Both the position numbers and the translations under genes were made by a program. DNA of 64,000 nucleotides from the NCBI GenBank assembly GCA_022780515.1, contig JALEUV010000066.1, positions 1 through 64,000 on the forward strand, read 5' to 3'. The stretch's first letter is position 1. Every line of letters starts with the position of its first letter. The notes below the pieces were generated by a model that was not told where the DNA came from, searched no databases, and worked only from the letters and a program-made list of their open reading frames with translations. Origin of the DNA: Anaerococcus sp. (GTDB lineage Bacteria > Bacillota > Clostridia > Tissierellales > Peptoniphilaceae). Positions 52,215 through 61,925 of the stretch are shown here, in pieces.

Positions 52215-52237
52215 AGGCAGCTTCGGCTGCCTTTTTC
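52215..52237 (+). terminator. Rho-independent terminator after eno
   Basis: aggcagc-ttcg-gctgcct with UUCG tetraloop + T-run. Confidence 0.9.
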
Positions 52238-52248
52238 TATTTCTAGAG

Positions 52249-52277
52249 TTGAAAAAATTACTATATTATGGTATTAT
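52249..52277 (+). promoter_or_regulatory. sigma-A promoter for secG
   Basis: TTGAAA - 17 nt - TATTAT with TGG extended -10. Confidence 0.7.
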
Positions 52278-52302
52278 GTATAAATGAATCGGAGGTGTCT
52301 AT

Positions 52303-52530
52303 ATGGTAAATTTCTTAGCAATTGTGCTTGTAATTGCAGCAATTATTATTATAGTAGCAGTAACATTACAAGATCCAAAATCAGAAGGACTAGGAACTCT
52401 ATCAGGTACACAAACTAACGTATTTGGTAAAAGTGCTCACAAAAGCAAAAATGAAATGCTAGATAAGGTTGCTGTAGCTGGTGGAGTTATTTTATTTTTA
52501 GTTAGTATAATAATGCTAGCAATTAACTAA
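52303..52530 (+). CDS. secG: preprotein translocase subunit SecG
   Basis: 75 aa, two TM; LQDPKSEGLGTLSG. Confidence 0.93.
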   Translation: MVNFLAIVLVIAAIIIIVAVTLQDPKSEGLGTLSGTQTNVFGKSAHKSKNEMLDKVAVAGGVILFLVSIIMLAIN

Positions 52531-52537
52531 AAGGGGT

Positions 52538-52564
52538 AGGCTTATAATAGCTTAGCCTTTTTTT
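52538..52564 (+). terminator. Rho-independent terminator after secG
   Basis: aggct...agcct stem followed by T-run. Confidence 0.6.
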
Positions 52565-52587
52565 AATATAGGCATAAGGAGTAGCTT

Positions 52588-54708
52588 ATGAATTTAAAAG
52601 AATTAATCCTTAATATAGTAAATGATGAAAACTATGAACCTATAACAATAAAAGAGTTTGAAAATTACTTAAAGGCTGATAAGTACACTAGAAAGGCAGT
52701 AAAGGACCTACTAAAAGAATTAGATAAGGACAACCTAATCAGAATTTCCAACAAAAAACGTATCATGCCAATTAGTCAGGAAGAAAAAAACCTCATTGGT
52801 ACAATTTCCCTAGCCCAAGGAGGTTATGGATTTTTTATCTCAGATGAGGAGGACTTTGCTGATGTTTTCATCAAAAAAGACAATTTAAAGAGTGCCCACA
52901 ACGATGACAGGGTTAGGATAGAAATAACCAAGAAAAAAGAGAAGGGCAGAAATGCCGAAGGAAGGGTTGTAGAGATCCTAGAGAGGGCAAATGATCAAAT
53001 AGTAGGCACCTTCCAAAAAAAAGACGGCTTTGGCTTTGTTATTGCCGATGATAAAAACTTTGGTGAAGATATCTATATAGACAAAAAATACTTCAAAAAA
53101 GCCAAGGATAAGGACAAGGTAGTCGCAGAGATTATAAAATATCCCAAGAAAGGAAGCCCAGAAGGAAGGATAGTAGAGATTATCGGAGGAAAGAACGATA
53201 AGAACATAGACATCCTATCTTCTATAAGGGCCCACAACCTACCCTGCGAATTTTCTAAAAAAACCAAGAAAGAACTATTGTATATAGATGATAAGGTTAG
53301 GGAAGAAGATTACAAGGGAAGAGAAGACTTTAGGGACTTATTTACTGTAACTATAGATGGGAGGGACTCTAAGGACTTTGACGATGCCATTTCTATCGAA
53401 AAAGACGGAGATAATTATATCCTCTATGTCCATATAGCAGATGTAGCCCATTATGTAAAAAAAGGCACGGCTATAGATGACGATGCCTACGAAAGGGGCA
53501 ATTCTACTTACTTGTTTAATATAGTTATTCCAATGCTTCCAAAGGCCCTATCAAATGGAATATGTTCCCTAAATCCTAATGAAGATAGGCTTGCTATAAC
53601 CTGCAAGATGAAGATAGATCCTAGGGGTAGAGTTATAGAAAATGACTTCTATGAATCTATTATAAATTCTAACTACAGGCTAGTCTATGATGATGTAAAT
53701 GCCTATTTGGATGATGGGGATGAAGAAGTATATGATGATAATTATTTAAAAGAAGTTTTGACTAATTTTAATGAACTAAGGAAAATTCTTGCAGCTAAGA
53801 GAGAAAAACGTGGGTCTATAGACTTTAACTTCTCAGAAAGCCAAATAGACATATCAGAAGATGGCAAGGTCCTAAATATTTCTAACCTTAATAGGGGAAG
53901 TGGCAACAAACTCATAGAAGAATTTATGCTTGTGGCTAATGAAACAGTAGCGAGCCTCTTTGCCTATATGGATTTTCCCTTCTTGTATAGGGTCCATGAT
54001 AAGCCAAGCGAAGAAAAGATTGAGGGCTTCAAGTCAGCCTTAGCTGTCATGGGTTATACCCTAAAAGGTTCAAGCCTCCACCCAAAGGACTTCCAGCAAA
54101 TTTTAAAAGATGTAGAGGGGAAGGATGAGGAGTCTATTATCAATATGCTCATGCTTAGGACCATGCAAAAGGCTAAGTATTCGAAGGATAGGGGAATCCA
54201 CTTTGGCTTATCTACTGAATACTACACCCATTTTACATCGCCTATTAGGAGGTATCCGGACCTTATTGTCCACAGGCTAGTGAAAAAATATATCAATAAC
54301 AAGCTAACTTCTACCAGTCAAGCTAGCCTTGAGAAGGCTCTTGATAAGAATGCTGAGCACCTTTCAATGACAGAGAGGAGGAGCGAGGATACCGAAAGAG
54401 ATGTAGAAGATATGCTAAAGTGTAAGTATATGAAGAGGTTTATAGGGGATGATTTCTACGGAAATATATCATCTATAACAGACTTTGGTATCTTTGTAAA
54501 GCTTGACAATACAGTTGAAGGCCTATTTATGTACAAGTTTTCACCTAAGAGGTATGAATTCCTAGAAGATAAGCTAATGGCCTTAGATGTAGATGATAAG
54601 ATTTACTATAGGATAGGTGATAGGGTAAAAATAAGAGTCCTAGATGTTGATATTTACCAAAGAAACATAGATTTTGACTTGGAGGTAAGAGATGAAATTA
54701 TTAGCTAA
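52588..54708 (+). CDS. rnr: ribonuclease R
   Basis: Cold-shock domains; TIDGRDSKDFDDAISI; YTHFTSPIRRYPDLIVHRLV; C-terminal S1. Confidence 0.97.
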   Translation: MNLKELILNIVNDENYEPITIKEFENYLKADKYTRKAVKDLLKELDKDNLIRISNKKRIMPISQEEKNLIGTISLAQGGYGFFISDEEDFADVFIKKDNLKSAHNDDRVRIEITKKKEKGRNAEGRVVEILERANDQIVGTFQKKDGFGFVIADDKNFGEDIYIDKKYFKKAKDKDKVVAEIIKYPKKGSPEGRIVEIIGGKNDKNIDILSSIRAHNLPCEFSKKTKKELLYIDDKVREEDYKGREDFRDLFTVTIDGRDSKDFDDAISIEKDGDNYILYVHIADVAHYVKKGTAIDDDAYERGNSTYLFNIVIPMLPKALSNGICSLNPNEDRLAITCKMKIDPRGRVIENDFYESIINSNYRLVYDDVNAYLDDGDEEVYDDNYLKEVLTNFNELRKILAAKREKRGSIDFNFSESQIDISEDGKVLNISNLNRGSGNKLIEEFMLVANETVASLFAYMDFPFLYRVHDKPSEEKIEGFKSALAVMGYTLKGSSLHPKDFQQILKDVEGKDEESIINMLMLRTMQKAKYSKDRGIHFGLSTEYYTHFTSPIRRYPDLIVHRLVKKYINNKLTSTSQASLEKALDKNAEHLSMTERRSEDTERDVEDMLKCKYMKRFIGDDFYGNISSITDFGIFVKLDNTVEGLFMYKFSPKRYEFLEDKLMALDVDDKIYYRIGDRVKIRVLDVDIYQRNIDFDLEVRDEIIS

Positions 54709-55138
54709 TAATAAAAAAGCCTACCATGATTATTTTATAGAAGATAAGTTTGAAGCAGGACTTTCCTTATTAGGTAGTGAAGTAAAATCTATTAAGGCTG
54801 GTAGGGTTTCAATTAAGGAGTCCTTCATAGGAATGAAAAACGGAGAAGTTTTTATTTATGGGATGCATATAAGCCCCTATGAACATTCCTATGAAAAGGA
54901 AATTGACCCAACCAGGACAAGGAAGCTTTTGCTTCACAAAAAAGAAATAGATAAGTTAAATAAGGGTAAGACTGTTACAGGCTACACAGTCCTCCCCCTC
55001 AAGATATATGATAGAGATGGTCTTATTAAGCTTGAAATAGCCCTAGCCAAGGGTAAAAAGCTATATGACAAACGAGAATCTATTAAGAAACGTGAAGATA
55101 AGAGAAAAATAGATAGGGCATTAAAGAATTATAGGTAA
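54692..55138 (+). CDS. smpB: SsrA-binding protein SmpB
   Basis: [41 protein letters not shown]. Confidence 0.97.
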   Translation: MKLLANNKKAYHDYFIEDKFEAGLSLLGSEVKSIKAGRVSIKESFIGMKNGEVFIYGMHISPYEHSYEKEIDPTRTRKLLLHKKEIDKLNKGKTVTGYTVLPLKIYDRDGLIKLEIALAKGKKLYDKRESIKKREDKRKIDRALKNYR

Positions 55139-55142
55139 GACA

Positions 55143-55916
55143 ATGACAAATTCAAAACTTAAAGTGAAATTATTAAACTACACTCCAAATGGAGAAGAGA
55201 CCATAGCAGAAGCGGGTAAACTCTGCTATAGTAGGGTGGGCGTTGATGAAATATCAGAAAAGCTAGACCATGAGTCAATAGAAAAATATGTAAAGATGCT
55301 TGCAAATATGGGCCACCTATCACCAATAGAGCATATTTCCTTTACCTTTGCAGTTGAGGGAGTATCTAGGGTCCTTAGCCACCAACTAGTCCGCCACAGG
55401 CTAGCTTCTTATTCCCAACAATCCCAAAGATATGTAACCTTAGACCAATTTGACTATATAATCCCTCCTGAGATAGAAAAAAATCCAAGGGCTAGGGAAA
55501 TCTTTGTGAAAAAAATGGAAGAAGACCAAAGGGCTTATGATGAGCTAACAGACATTCTTTACCAAAACCACTACGAAAAATTCATAGGTGAAGGTGTGGA
55601 TGAAGCTAAGGCTAAGAAGGATGCCAATAAGAGGGCTATTGAAGATGCAAGGTATGTCTTCCCAAATGCCTGTGAAACAAAGCTAGTCTTTACCATGAAT
55701 GCCAGAAATCTCTTACACTTCTTCTCCCTTAGGTCTTGCCTTAGGGCCCAATGGGAAATTAGAGAGCTTTCTGATGAGATGGTTAAGCTAGTTAAGGGAG
55801 TTTATCCAAACATCTTCGCCAAGGCTGGTCCATCTTGTATCTATGGACCTTGTCCAGAAGGAAAGATGACTTGTGGCAAGATTAATGAAGTTAGGGAGAA
55901 GTTTAATAACATCTAA
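55143..55916 (+). CDS. thyX: FAD-dependent thymidylate synthase
   Basis: [17 protein letters not shown]: ThyX RHRx7S motif. Confidence 0.96.
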   Translation: MTNSKLKVKLLNYTPNGEETIAEAGKLCYSRVGVDEISEKLDHESIEKYVKMLANMGHLSPIEHISFTFAVEGVSRVLSHQLVRHRLASYSQQSQRYVTLDQFDYIIPPEIEKNPRAREIFVKKMEEDQRAYDELTDILYQNHYEKFIGEGVDEAKAKKDANKRAIEDARYVFPNACETKLVFTMNARNLLHFFSLRSCLRAQWEIRELSDEMVKLVKGVYPNIFAKAGPSCIYGPCPEGKMTCGKINEVREKFNNI

Positions 55917-55930
55917 AGAAAGGATAAAGT

Positions 55931-56632
55931 ATGGCATATATTGAACTAGTTGACTTAACCAAGGAATTTAAATCTGGTGATACAAAAATTCTTGCAAATG
56001 ATAATATAAACTTTAGCCTAGATGAGGGAAAGCTTCTAATTATAGTAGGGGCATCTGGAGCAGGTAAGACCACCCTCCTTAATATTCTTGGAGGGATGGA
56101 TACAGCAAGCTCAGGCAAAATCATGGTCGACGGTAAAAACTTAACAGAACTTAATGATAAGGAACTTACAGAGTATAGGAGAAATGATGTAGGTTTTGTC
56201 TTCCAGCACTACAACCTAATCCCGAACCTCACTAGTCTAGAAAATGTAGAAATGGCTTCAGAAATCTCTGATACCTCCCTAGATCCTGAAGACATATTAA
56301 ATGCAGTTGGACTTTCCAAGAGACTAAATAACTTCCCCTCCCAACTATCAGGTGGTGAGCAACAAAGGGTCGCTATAGCCAGGGCCATATCCAAAAATCC
56401 AAAACTCTTACTTTGTGATGAGCCAACAGGAGCCTTGGACTATGAGACAGGAAAGAATATCCTAAGGCTCTTACAAGATTCTAGTAGAAAGCTTGGGGCA
56501 ACTGTCATAATAATTACCCACAATAGTGCCATTAAGCCTATGGCAGATCAAGTAATCGAGCTACGAGATGGTAAAATCGTTGAAAATTACGAAAATGACA
56601 AGCCTAAGCCAATAGATGAGATAGAGTGGTAG
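55931..56632 (+). CDS. ABC transporter ATP-binding protein (LolD/MacB-like)
   Basis: [42 protein letters not shown]. Confidence 0.95.
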   Translation: MAYIELVDLTKEFKSGDTKILANDNINFSLDEGKLLIIVGASGAGKTTLLNILGGMDTASSGKIMVDGKNLTELNDKELTEYRRNDVGFVFQHYNLIPNLTSLENVEMASEISDTSLDPEDILNAVGLSKRLNNFPSQLSGGEQQRVAIARAISKNPKLLLCDEPTGALDYETGKNILRLLQDSSRKLGATVIIITHNSAIKPMADQVIELRDGKIVENYENDKPKPIDEIEW

Positions 56633-56633
56633 T

Positions 56634-59600
56634 ATGAATAAAACATATATAAAAAATATTATCAGGGATATCAAAAAAACTAAGGGCAAGGTAATTTCTA
56701 TCCTGGTAATGGTAGCTCTGGCAACAGTTGTAGTTGTGGGCTTGTTATTGTCAGGTCCTACGATGAGAAAGTCCTTGGATACTAGCCTTAAGATCTACAA
56801 GCACCCAGACATTATAGTAAGGTCGACCTACGGTCTTGACTATGAGGATGAGGTCTTACTCAATAAAGATAATTCGATTGAGACCATTAATTTTACAAAA
56901 ATTGCTGACCTTAAGCTAGATGATAAGATTATCAAAGTAAGAGCCTTCGATGAAAATATCCCCAAGGGAGGTCTTACCGAAGGAAGATTTGTTGAAAATC
57001 CTAAGGAAATTACTTTAAATCAAGAATTAAAAGACGATTATAAAATTGGCGATAAGATTACCTTCTCATATACAAATGATGATCAAAAAGAAGAAGACCC
57101 CATGGCAGATATGGAATATGAGGTAGTAGGCTTTTATAGAACAAGTGATCATTTCCTAGATGATATGAAGGAGATGTCCCTTACAGCAAAAAGTGAAGTG
57201 GAGGGATACGCCTTAGTAGTAGAATCAAGCTTTGATACAGATAAGTATGGAGAAGCTAATATCATCTATAAGGACCTAGAAGGACTTGATAAAACTTCTA
57301 AAGACTATAGGAGTAAGGTCAAGGAGAAAAAACACGACTTAGAAGACCTAATCAAAAACCGACCAGAAGAAGTTCTAGATGATATAAAGGCTGATGCCAA
57401 CCAAGAAATAAAAGATGCAGAAGCAGAAATAGAAGATGCAGAAAATCAGCTAGAAGATGGAAGAAGGCAAATCTTAGATGGAGAAGCAGAACTAAGGCAA
57501 GGCTTCAAGGACTATGAAGAAGGAAAATTAGAATATCAAAGAGAAATTAGCGATGGTGAAGCCAAACTTGCTTCTGCCTATAACAAATTAATTGAAGGTG
57601 AAAATACATTATCCCAGGGTAGGAAGGACTATGAGAATGGACTTGCGACCTTTAATAGTGAAATAGCTAAGGGCAAGGAAGAAATCAAATCTAATGAAGT
57701 AAAGATAAAGGCTGGTATAAGAGAACTTAATGAGGGCAAGAGACTCTGGCAAGAAGGGTCTGATAAATTAGAAGAGACTTATAAAGAATATTCTACAAAA
57801 TTAGATAAGGCCTATGAAAAGTTGCTACCGGCTAAAAATGCCATGGAAGAAAAGCAAAAGCAACTTGACGATCTAAAAAAGGTTCTAGGTCAATCTAATG
57901 AGGGAAATGTTAATAAAGAAGAAGTCATTGATGATGATCCTCCTACAGAAATAGAAGAAGAAAAGCCAGTTCCCTATGAACCAGTAGGAAAAGATCTGGC
58001 AGATCTAGGAGAAATTAAGGATAAAGAATTAGGGACTGTAGCTATAAAAGGGCTTGGCTCTAATAATTTAGACCTAAAGGATAAGCTAAGCCCAGAAACT
58101 CTAGCCGAGCTTCAAGCAGACTTTGAAAAGGCCAAGGCAGTCTTTGATAAGGCCTATGGGGAATATGCAAAAAATAAAAATCTAGTAGATACTGCCTACA
58201 AGGAAAAGAAATCTGAATTAGACGCCAAATATAAGAAAATAGAAGAGGGCCAAGCCAAGTTAGATAGGGGATTATCTGAAATAGAAAAGGCTAAAGACCT
58301 CCTAGCTAGTAAGGAAGCCGAAGGCAAGGCTGAGTTAGATCAGGCCTTAGCTGATATAAATAAGGGCCAAGCAGAGCTAGATGAGGGCTGGGCATCTTAT
58401 AATGATGGCTTAAGTCAATTAAATCAAGGAAGAATTGATGGAAGAAATGAATTAAAAGAAGCCTATGATAAGCTTATAGATGGTCAAGCGGAATTAGAAG
58501 AAGCCAAGGAAGAATATAATTCTAAGAAAGATGAAGCGAAGGAAGATATAAAAGAAGGCAAGGAAGAGATAGCAGATTCCAAAGATGCTATACTAAGGCT
58601 ACCTGATCCCGAATATGAAGTAGAGAGTATTTTCAATAACCAAGGAATTGATACCTACTATGAAGATTCCTTAAAGATCGATAAACTTTCTAAGGTATTT
58701 CCAGCCTTCTTCTACCTTGTTGCCATGCTTGTAACCCTTACAACCATGAAGAGATACATTGATGAGCAAAGAAATATCAACGGAACCCTCAAGGCTTTGG
58801 GATATTCTAACTCTGATATAGCCAAGAGATTTTACTTCTACGGACTTGTTCCTACAATATTGGGATCAATAATAGGTGCCTTGGCAGGTAGGTTTATCCT
58901 TCTAAAGGTCATATTTATGGCCTATTCCACTGGCTTTAATGTGGATGGTATCCATGTACCAAGTAGTTTGCTTATAATGGTTGGGTCTATCCTAGTTTCA
59001 TCTCTCCTAATAGGTTTTACAGTCTTTATTAGCTCAAGAGATACTGTCAAAGAGCTCCCTGCGAGTTTACTAAGACCTAAGTCCCCAAAGATCGGGGGAA
59101 AGATCCTCCTAGAAAAAATTGATCCATTATGGCAAAGACTTTCCTTTATGACTAAGATTACCTTTAGAAATATCTTTAGGTATAAGTCAAGGATGTTTAT
59201 GACAATCTTCGGTGTGGCAGGATGTACTGCCCTAGTATTCTTTGGCTTTGCTATGATAGATTCTGTAAAGGATACTCCTCTCAAGCAAAACAATGAAATA
59301 AGTAACTACTCAGCAGTTGCTTACCAAAATACCAATGCTTCAGATGAAGAAAAGGTGGAGTACAAAAGAGAAATTGATAAGTTTGATAATATAGAAGTCT
59401 ATTACGAGAATGCTTCCTTAATTAACGGTGATAATGAAAGAGATATAACTATAGTATCTCCAGAAGATGATAAGAACCTAAAAGACTTCATAGACATCCG
59501 TACTCCATCCAAGGAAGATTTGGACCTAAGTAAGGCCAAGGCTATCCTAAGTGAGGGAATTGCACGTGAGCTAGACTTGTCAGTTGGGGATGTTATTAGG

Positions 59601-60248
59601 ATTAACCTAGATTCCAGTGATATGGACATAGAAATAGGTGGGGTAAATGAAAACTATATAGGCGACTACCTCTACATTTCTAACCTATACTTTAAGGATC
59701 TCCTAGGAGATGAAGTCCCATTAAATGCCAATTTTGTAAATGGCGATGTTGACCAATTAATCAAAGAAATTAAACAATACGAAGGAACTGGTGCGATTTT
59801 AAATACCAAGAGTGCCTATGACTCAATGGATGCCTTGATGGAAAATCTAAACCTTGTTATGACAGTAATTACCCTCATGTCTGCTATACTAGCTATGGTA
59901 GTCCTCTACAATATAACAAGTATAAATATTGGAGAGAGGAGAAGGGAACTTGCTACTGTAAAAGTCTTAGGATTTTATCCTAGGGAAGTAACAGCCTATA
60001 TTTATAGGGAAATATTTACCCTAACTATACTAGGTATCTTTGTAGGCTATATCCTAGGTTATATGATGTTTAGGTATATCTGTTATGTAGTAGCTCCTAA
60101 TGGTGTTATGCTATCATACACAGTACATCCTAAGTCTTTTATAATAGGGGCAGGACTCACTCTTGTGATTTCAATAATAATCCTAGTGTACTTCAATAAC
60201 AAACTAAAAAAAATCGATATGGCAGAAGCTATGAGCTCTGGCGATTAA
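56634..60248 (+). CDS. FtsX-like ABC transporter permease with long predicted extracytoplasmic coiled coil (1204 aa)
   Basis: N-terminal TM; heptad-rich E/K/A segment (nt ~57350-58600); two FtsX-like blocks of 3 TM; FGVAGCTALVFFGFAMIDS; NITSINIGERRRELATVKVLGF. Confidence 0.92.
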   Translation: MNKTYIKNIIRDIKKTKGKVISILVMVALATVVVVGLLLSGPTMRKSLDTSLKIYKHPDIIVRSTYGLDYEDEVLLNKDNSIETINFTKIADLKLDDKIIKVRAFDENIPKGGLTEGRFVENPKEITLNQELKDDYKIGDKITFSYTNDDQKEEDPMADMEYEVVGFYRTSDHFLDDMKEMSLTAKSEVEGYALVVESSFDTDKYGEANIIYKDLEGLDKTSKDYRSKVKEKKHDLEDLIKNRPEEVLDDIKADANQEIKDAEAEIEDAENQLEDGRRQILDGEAELRQGFKDYEEGKLEYQREISDGEAKLASAYNKLIEGENTLSQGRKDYENGLATFNSEIAKGKEEIKSNEVKIKAGIRELNEGKRLWQEGSDKLEETYKEYSTKLDKAYEKLLPAKNAMEEKQKQLDDLKKVLGQSNEGNVNKEEVIDDDPPTEIEEEKPVPYEPVGKDLADLGEIKDKELGTVAIKGLGSNNLDLKDKLSPETLAELQADFEKAKAVFDKAYGEYAKNKNLVDTAYKEKKSELDAKYKKIEEGQAKLDRGLSEIEKAKDLLASKEAEGKAELDQALADINKGQAELDEGWASYNDGLSQLNQGRIDGRNELKEAYDKLIDGQAELEEAKEEYNSKKDEAKEDIKEGKEEIADSKDAILRLPDPEYEVESIFNNQGIDTYYEDSLKIDKLSKVFPAFFYLVAMLVTLTTMKRYIDEQRNINGTLKALGYSNSDIAKRFYFYGLVPTILGSIIGALAGRFILLKVIFMAYSTGFNVDGIHVPSSLLIMVGSILVSSLLIGFTVFISSRDTVKELPASLLRPKSPKIGGKILLEKIDPLWQRLSFMTKITFRNIFRYKSRMFMTIFGVAGCTALVFFGFAMIDSVKDTPLKQNNEISNYSAVAYQNTNASDEEKVEYKREIDKFDNIEVYYENASLINGDNERDITIVSPEDDKNLKDFIDIRTPSKEDLDLSKAKAILSEGIARELDLSVGDVIRINLDSSDMDIEIGGVNENYIGDYLYISNLYFKDLLGDEVPLNANFVNGDVDQLIKEIKQYEGTGAILNTKSAYDSMDALMENLNLVMTVITLMSAILAMVVLYNITSINIGERRRELATVKVLGFYPREVTAYIYREIFTLTILGIFVGYILGYMMFRYICYVVAPNGVMLSYTVHPKSFIIGAGLTLVISIIILVYFNNKLKKIDMAEAMSSGD

Positions 60249-60253
60249 GGCTA

Positions 60254-60286
60254 AAGGCTATGGGAAATATCTCATAGTCTTTTCTT
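60254..60286 (+). terminator. Rho-independent terminator after ABC permease
   Basis: ggctatg ... catagtc stem followed by tttt. Confidence 0.55.
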
Positions 60287-60333
60287 AATTTAAAATAAAG
60301 GTAAAATTTGTTATAATTTTATATGAGGTGAAT

Positions 60334-60906
60334 ATGAAAATTATTATGGTAAGACACGGCCTAACTACAGCTAATATTGAGGGGAAATTTTCTACTCCAG
60401 ATACCAAGCTATCAGATAAGGGCCTATATATATTAGATAAAACAAAAACTTTATTAAAAGACTATGAAATCTCAAAGGTCTTTACATCTGAACTTGCTAG
60501 GAGTCAGGAAACTGCAAGGCTACTAGGCTTTGAAGACTTTACTCCTGATGAGAGAATAAACGAGATCAACTTTGGATCTTTTAGGGGAAGGCTCCTAGCA
60601 GAAGTTAGAGAAAATGAGCAGGACTTCTACCAAAGAGAAGGAGCTGACTACTTTAATACAGCATTTCCAGATGGTGAATCAAGGAGATATCTAATAGAAA
60701 GAGTGGGCGATTTCTTGGATGATGTGTCAAGGACCTATGAAGGTAACATCCTCTGCATATCCCACGGGATAGCTATAAGGGCGTCTTTATTTTGGGTTCT
60801 AAAAGACCTTGATAATTGGAATTCTTTTTGGATAGATAATGGATCTCTCACTGTCTTTAATATAGTAAATGATAAAAAAATTATAGAAAGTGTTAATAAG
60901 ATATGA
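60334..60906 (+). CDS. histidine phosphatase family protein (start refined from 60328)
   Basis: MKIIMVRHGLTTAN; SELARSQETA; ISHGIAIRA. Confidence 0.93.
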   Translation: MKIIMVRHGLTTANIEGKFSTPDTKLSDKGLYILDKTKTLLKDYEISKVFTSELARSQETARLLGFEDFTPDERINEINFGSFRGRLLAEVRENEQDFYQREGADYFNTAFPDGESRRYLIERVGDFLDDVSRTYEGNILCISHGIAIRASLFWVLKDLDNWNSFWIDNGSLTVFNIVNDKKIIESVNKI

Positions 60907-61925
60907 AATTTATCCACTTGGCTGATGTCCACTTAGGAGATAAGTTTGATATAACTAGTAGCCTTTCTAAGAGAGTGAGGGGGCTTTCTTGGAAAAGCCT
61001 TGCTAATATCCTTAATGCTAATAAGGATGTGGACTTTGCCCTGATAGCTGGGGATCTTTTTGAGAGGTCTTACTTTTCATCCAAAGACTTTAATAGGCTC
61101 TTTGATATATTTGAGAGCTTTGGCAAGGATATCTACTATGTAAGTGGCAACCACGACTACTTTGATGGTTATACAGATATATTTTTCGCTAATGGACCAA
61201 ATAACCTCCATGTCTTTCCTAGTGATAGGCTAGGAGTCTATGAGGATGATTCTACAAGGATATATGGGATATCCTATAGGGATAGGATCTTTAACCAAGA
61301 AGTTGACCTTAGCATAGACTTGGATAAAAATTTTTTCAATATCCTTCTTATCCATAGTGATGTAGGTAGGGAGGGGTCAAAGTATTGTAATATAAATGAA
61401 GAAGATATAAGCTCTTCAGACTTTGATTATATTGCCCTAGGCCATATCCATAAGGCGCAGGCTATATCTAAGGCCTTCTATCCTGGAAGTATAGAGCCAC
61501 ATAGCTTTTCTGATACTAATAATTACGGCTATATCCGCTATGATGATGGGAAAGTTTCCTTTGTTGATTCATCTATCACCAAGTTTGTAGATATGAAAGT
61601 CAACTTAAGAGATTTTTCCTCAGCCAAGGACTTGCTAACCTTTGTAAATAATGAATTAGACAAAGATAAGAAGAATTTCCTAAGACTTACTATAAGTCTT
61701 ATGGAGGATATGGACCTAGGTCAACTAAAGAAATATATTGATGCAGACTTTGTAGATATCATCAAGAAAGAAGATTTTGATTTTGATATTGATAAGATAA
61801 TAGCCCTTTATCCAAATTCCATCTTGTCCAAGTATTACGATAAATTCAAGGGGAAAACTAGCGAAAAAGACAAGCTTGCGAGGGATATGGGCCTGGATGC
61901 CATACTTAGGAGCCGTAATGACTAG
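60903..61925 (+). CDS. DNA repair exonuclease, SbcD/Mre11-like (YhaO-like) metallophosphoesterase
   Basis: FIHLADVHLGDKFD; LIAGDLFERSYFS; VSGNHDYFDG; LGHIHKAQAI. Confidence 0.92.
   Translation: MKFIHLADVHLGDKFDITSSLSKRVRGLSWKSLANILNANKDVDFALIAGDLFERSYFSSKDFNRLFDIFESFGKDIYYVSGNHDYFDGYTDIFFANGPNNLHVFPSDRLGVYEDDSTRIYGISYRDRIFNQEVDLSIDLDKNFFNILLIHSDVGREGSKYCNINEEDISSSDFDYIALGHIHKAQAISKAFYPGSIEPHSFSDTNNYGYIRYDDGKVSFVDSSITKFVDMKVNLRDFSSAKDLLTFVNNELDKDKKNFLRLTISLMEDMDLGQLKKYIDADFVDIIKKEDFDFDIDKIIALYPNSILSKYYDKFKGKTSEKDKLARDMGLDAILRSRND

Noticed and set aside
55139-55142. Expected ssrA (tmRNA) next to smpB
   Set aside because: Only 4 nt separate smpB and thyX; no tmRNA-like sequence is present here
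57380-58600. Tandem-repeat DNA within the ABC permease
   Set aside because: Repetitiveness is at the protein heptad level (E/K/A/L-rich), not exact nucleotide repeats
61876-61917. N-terminal extension of the Rad50-like ATPase (MRGIWAWMPYLGAV)
   Set aside because: Out-of-frame reading of the SbcD-like C-terminus; ATG at 61918 gives the conserved start
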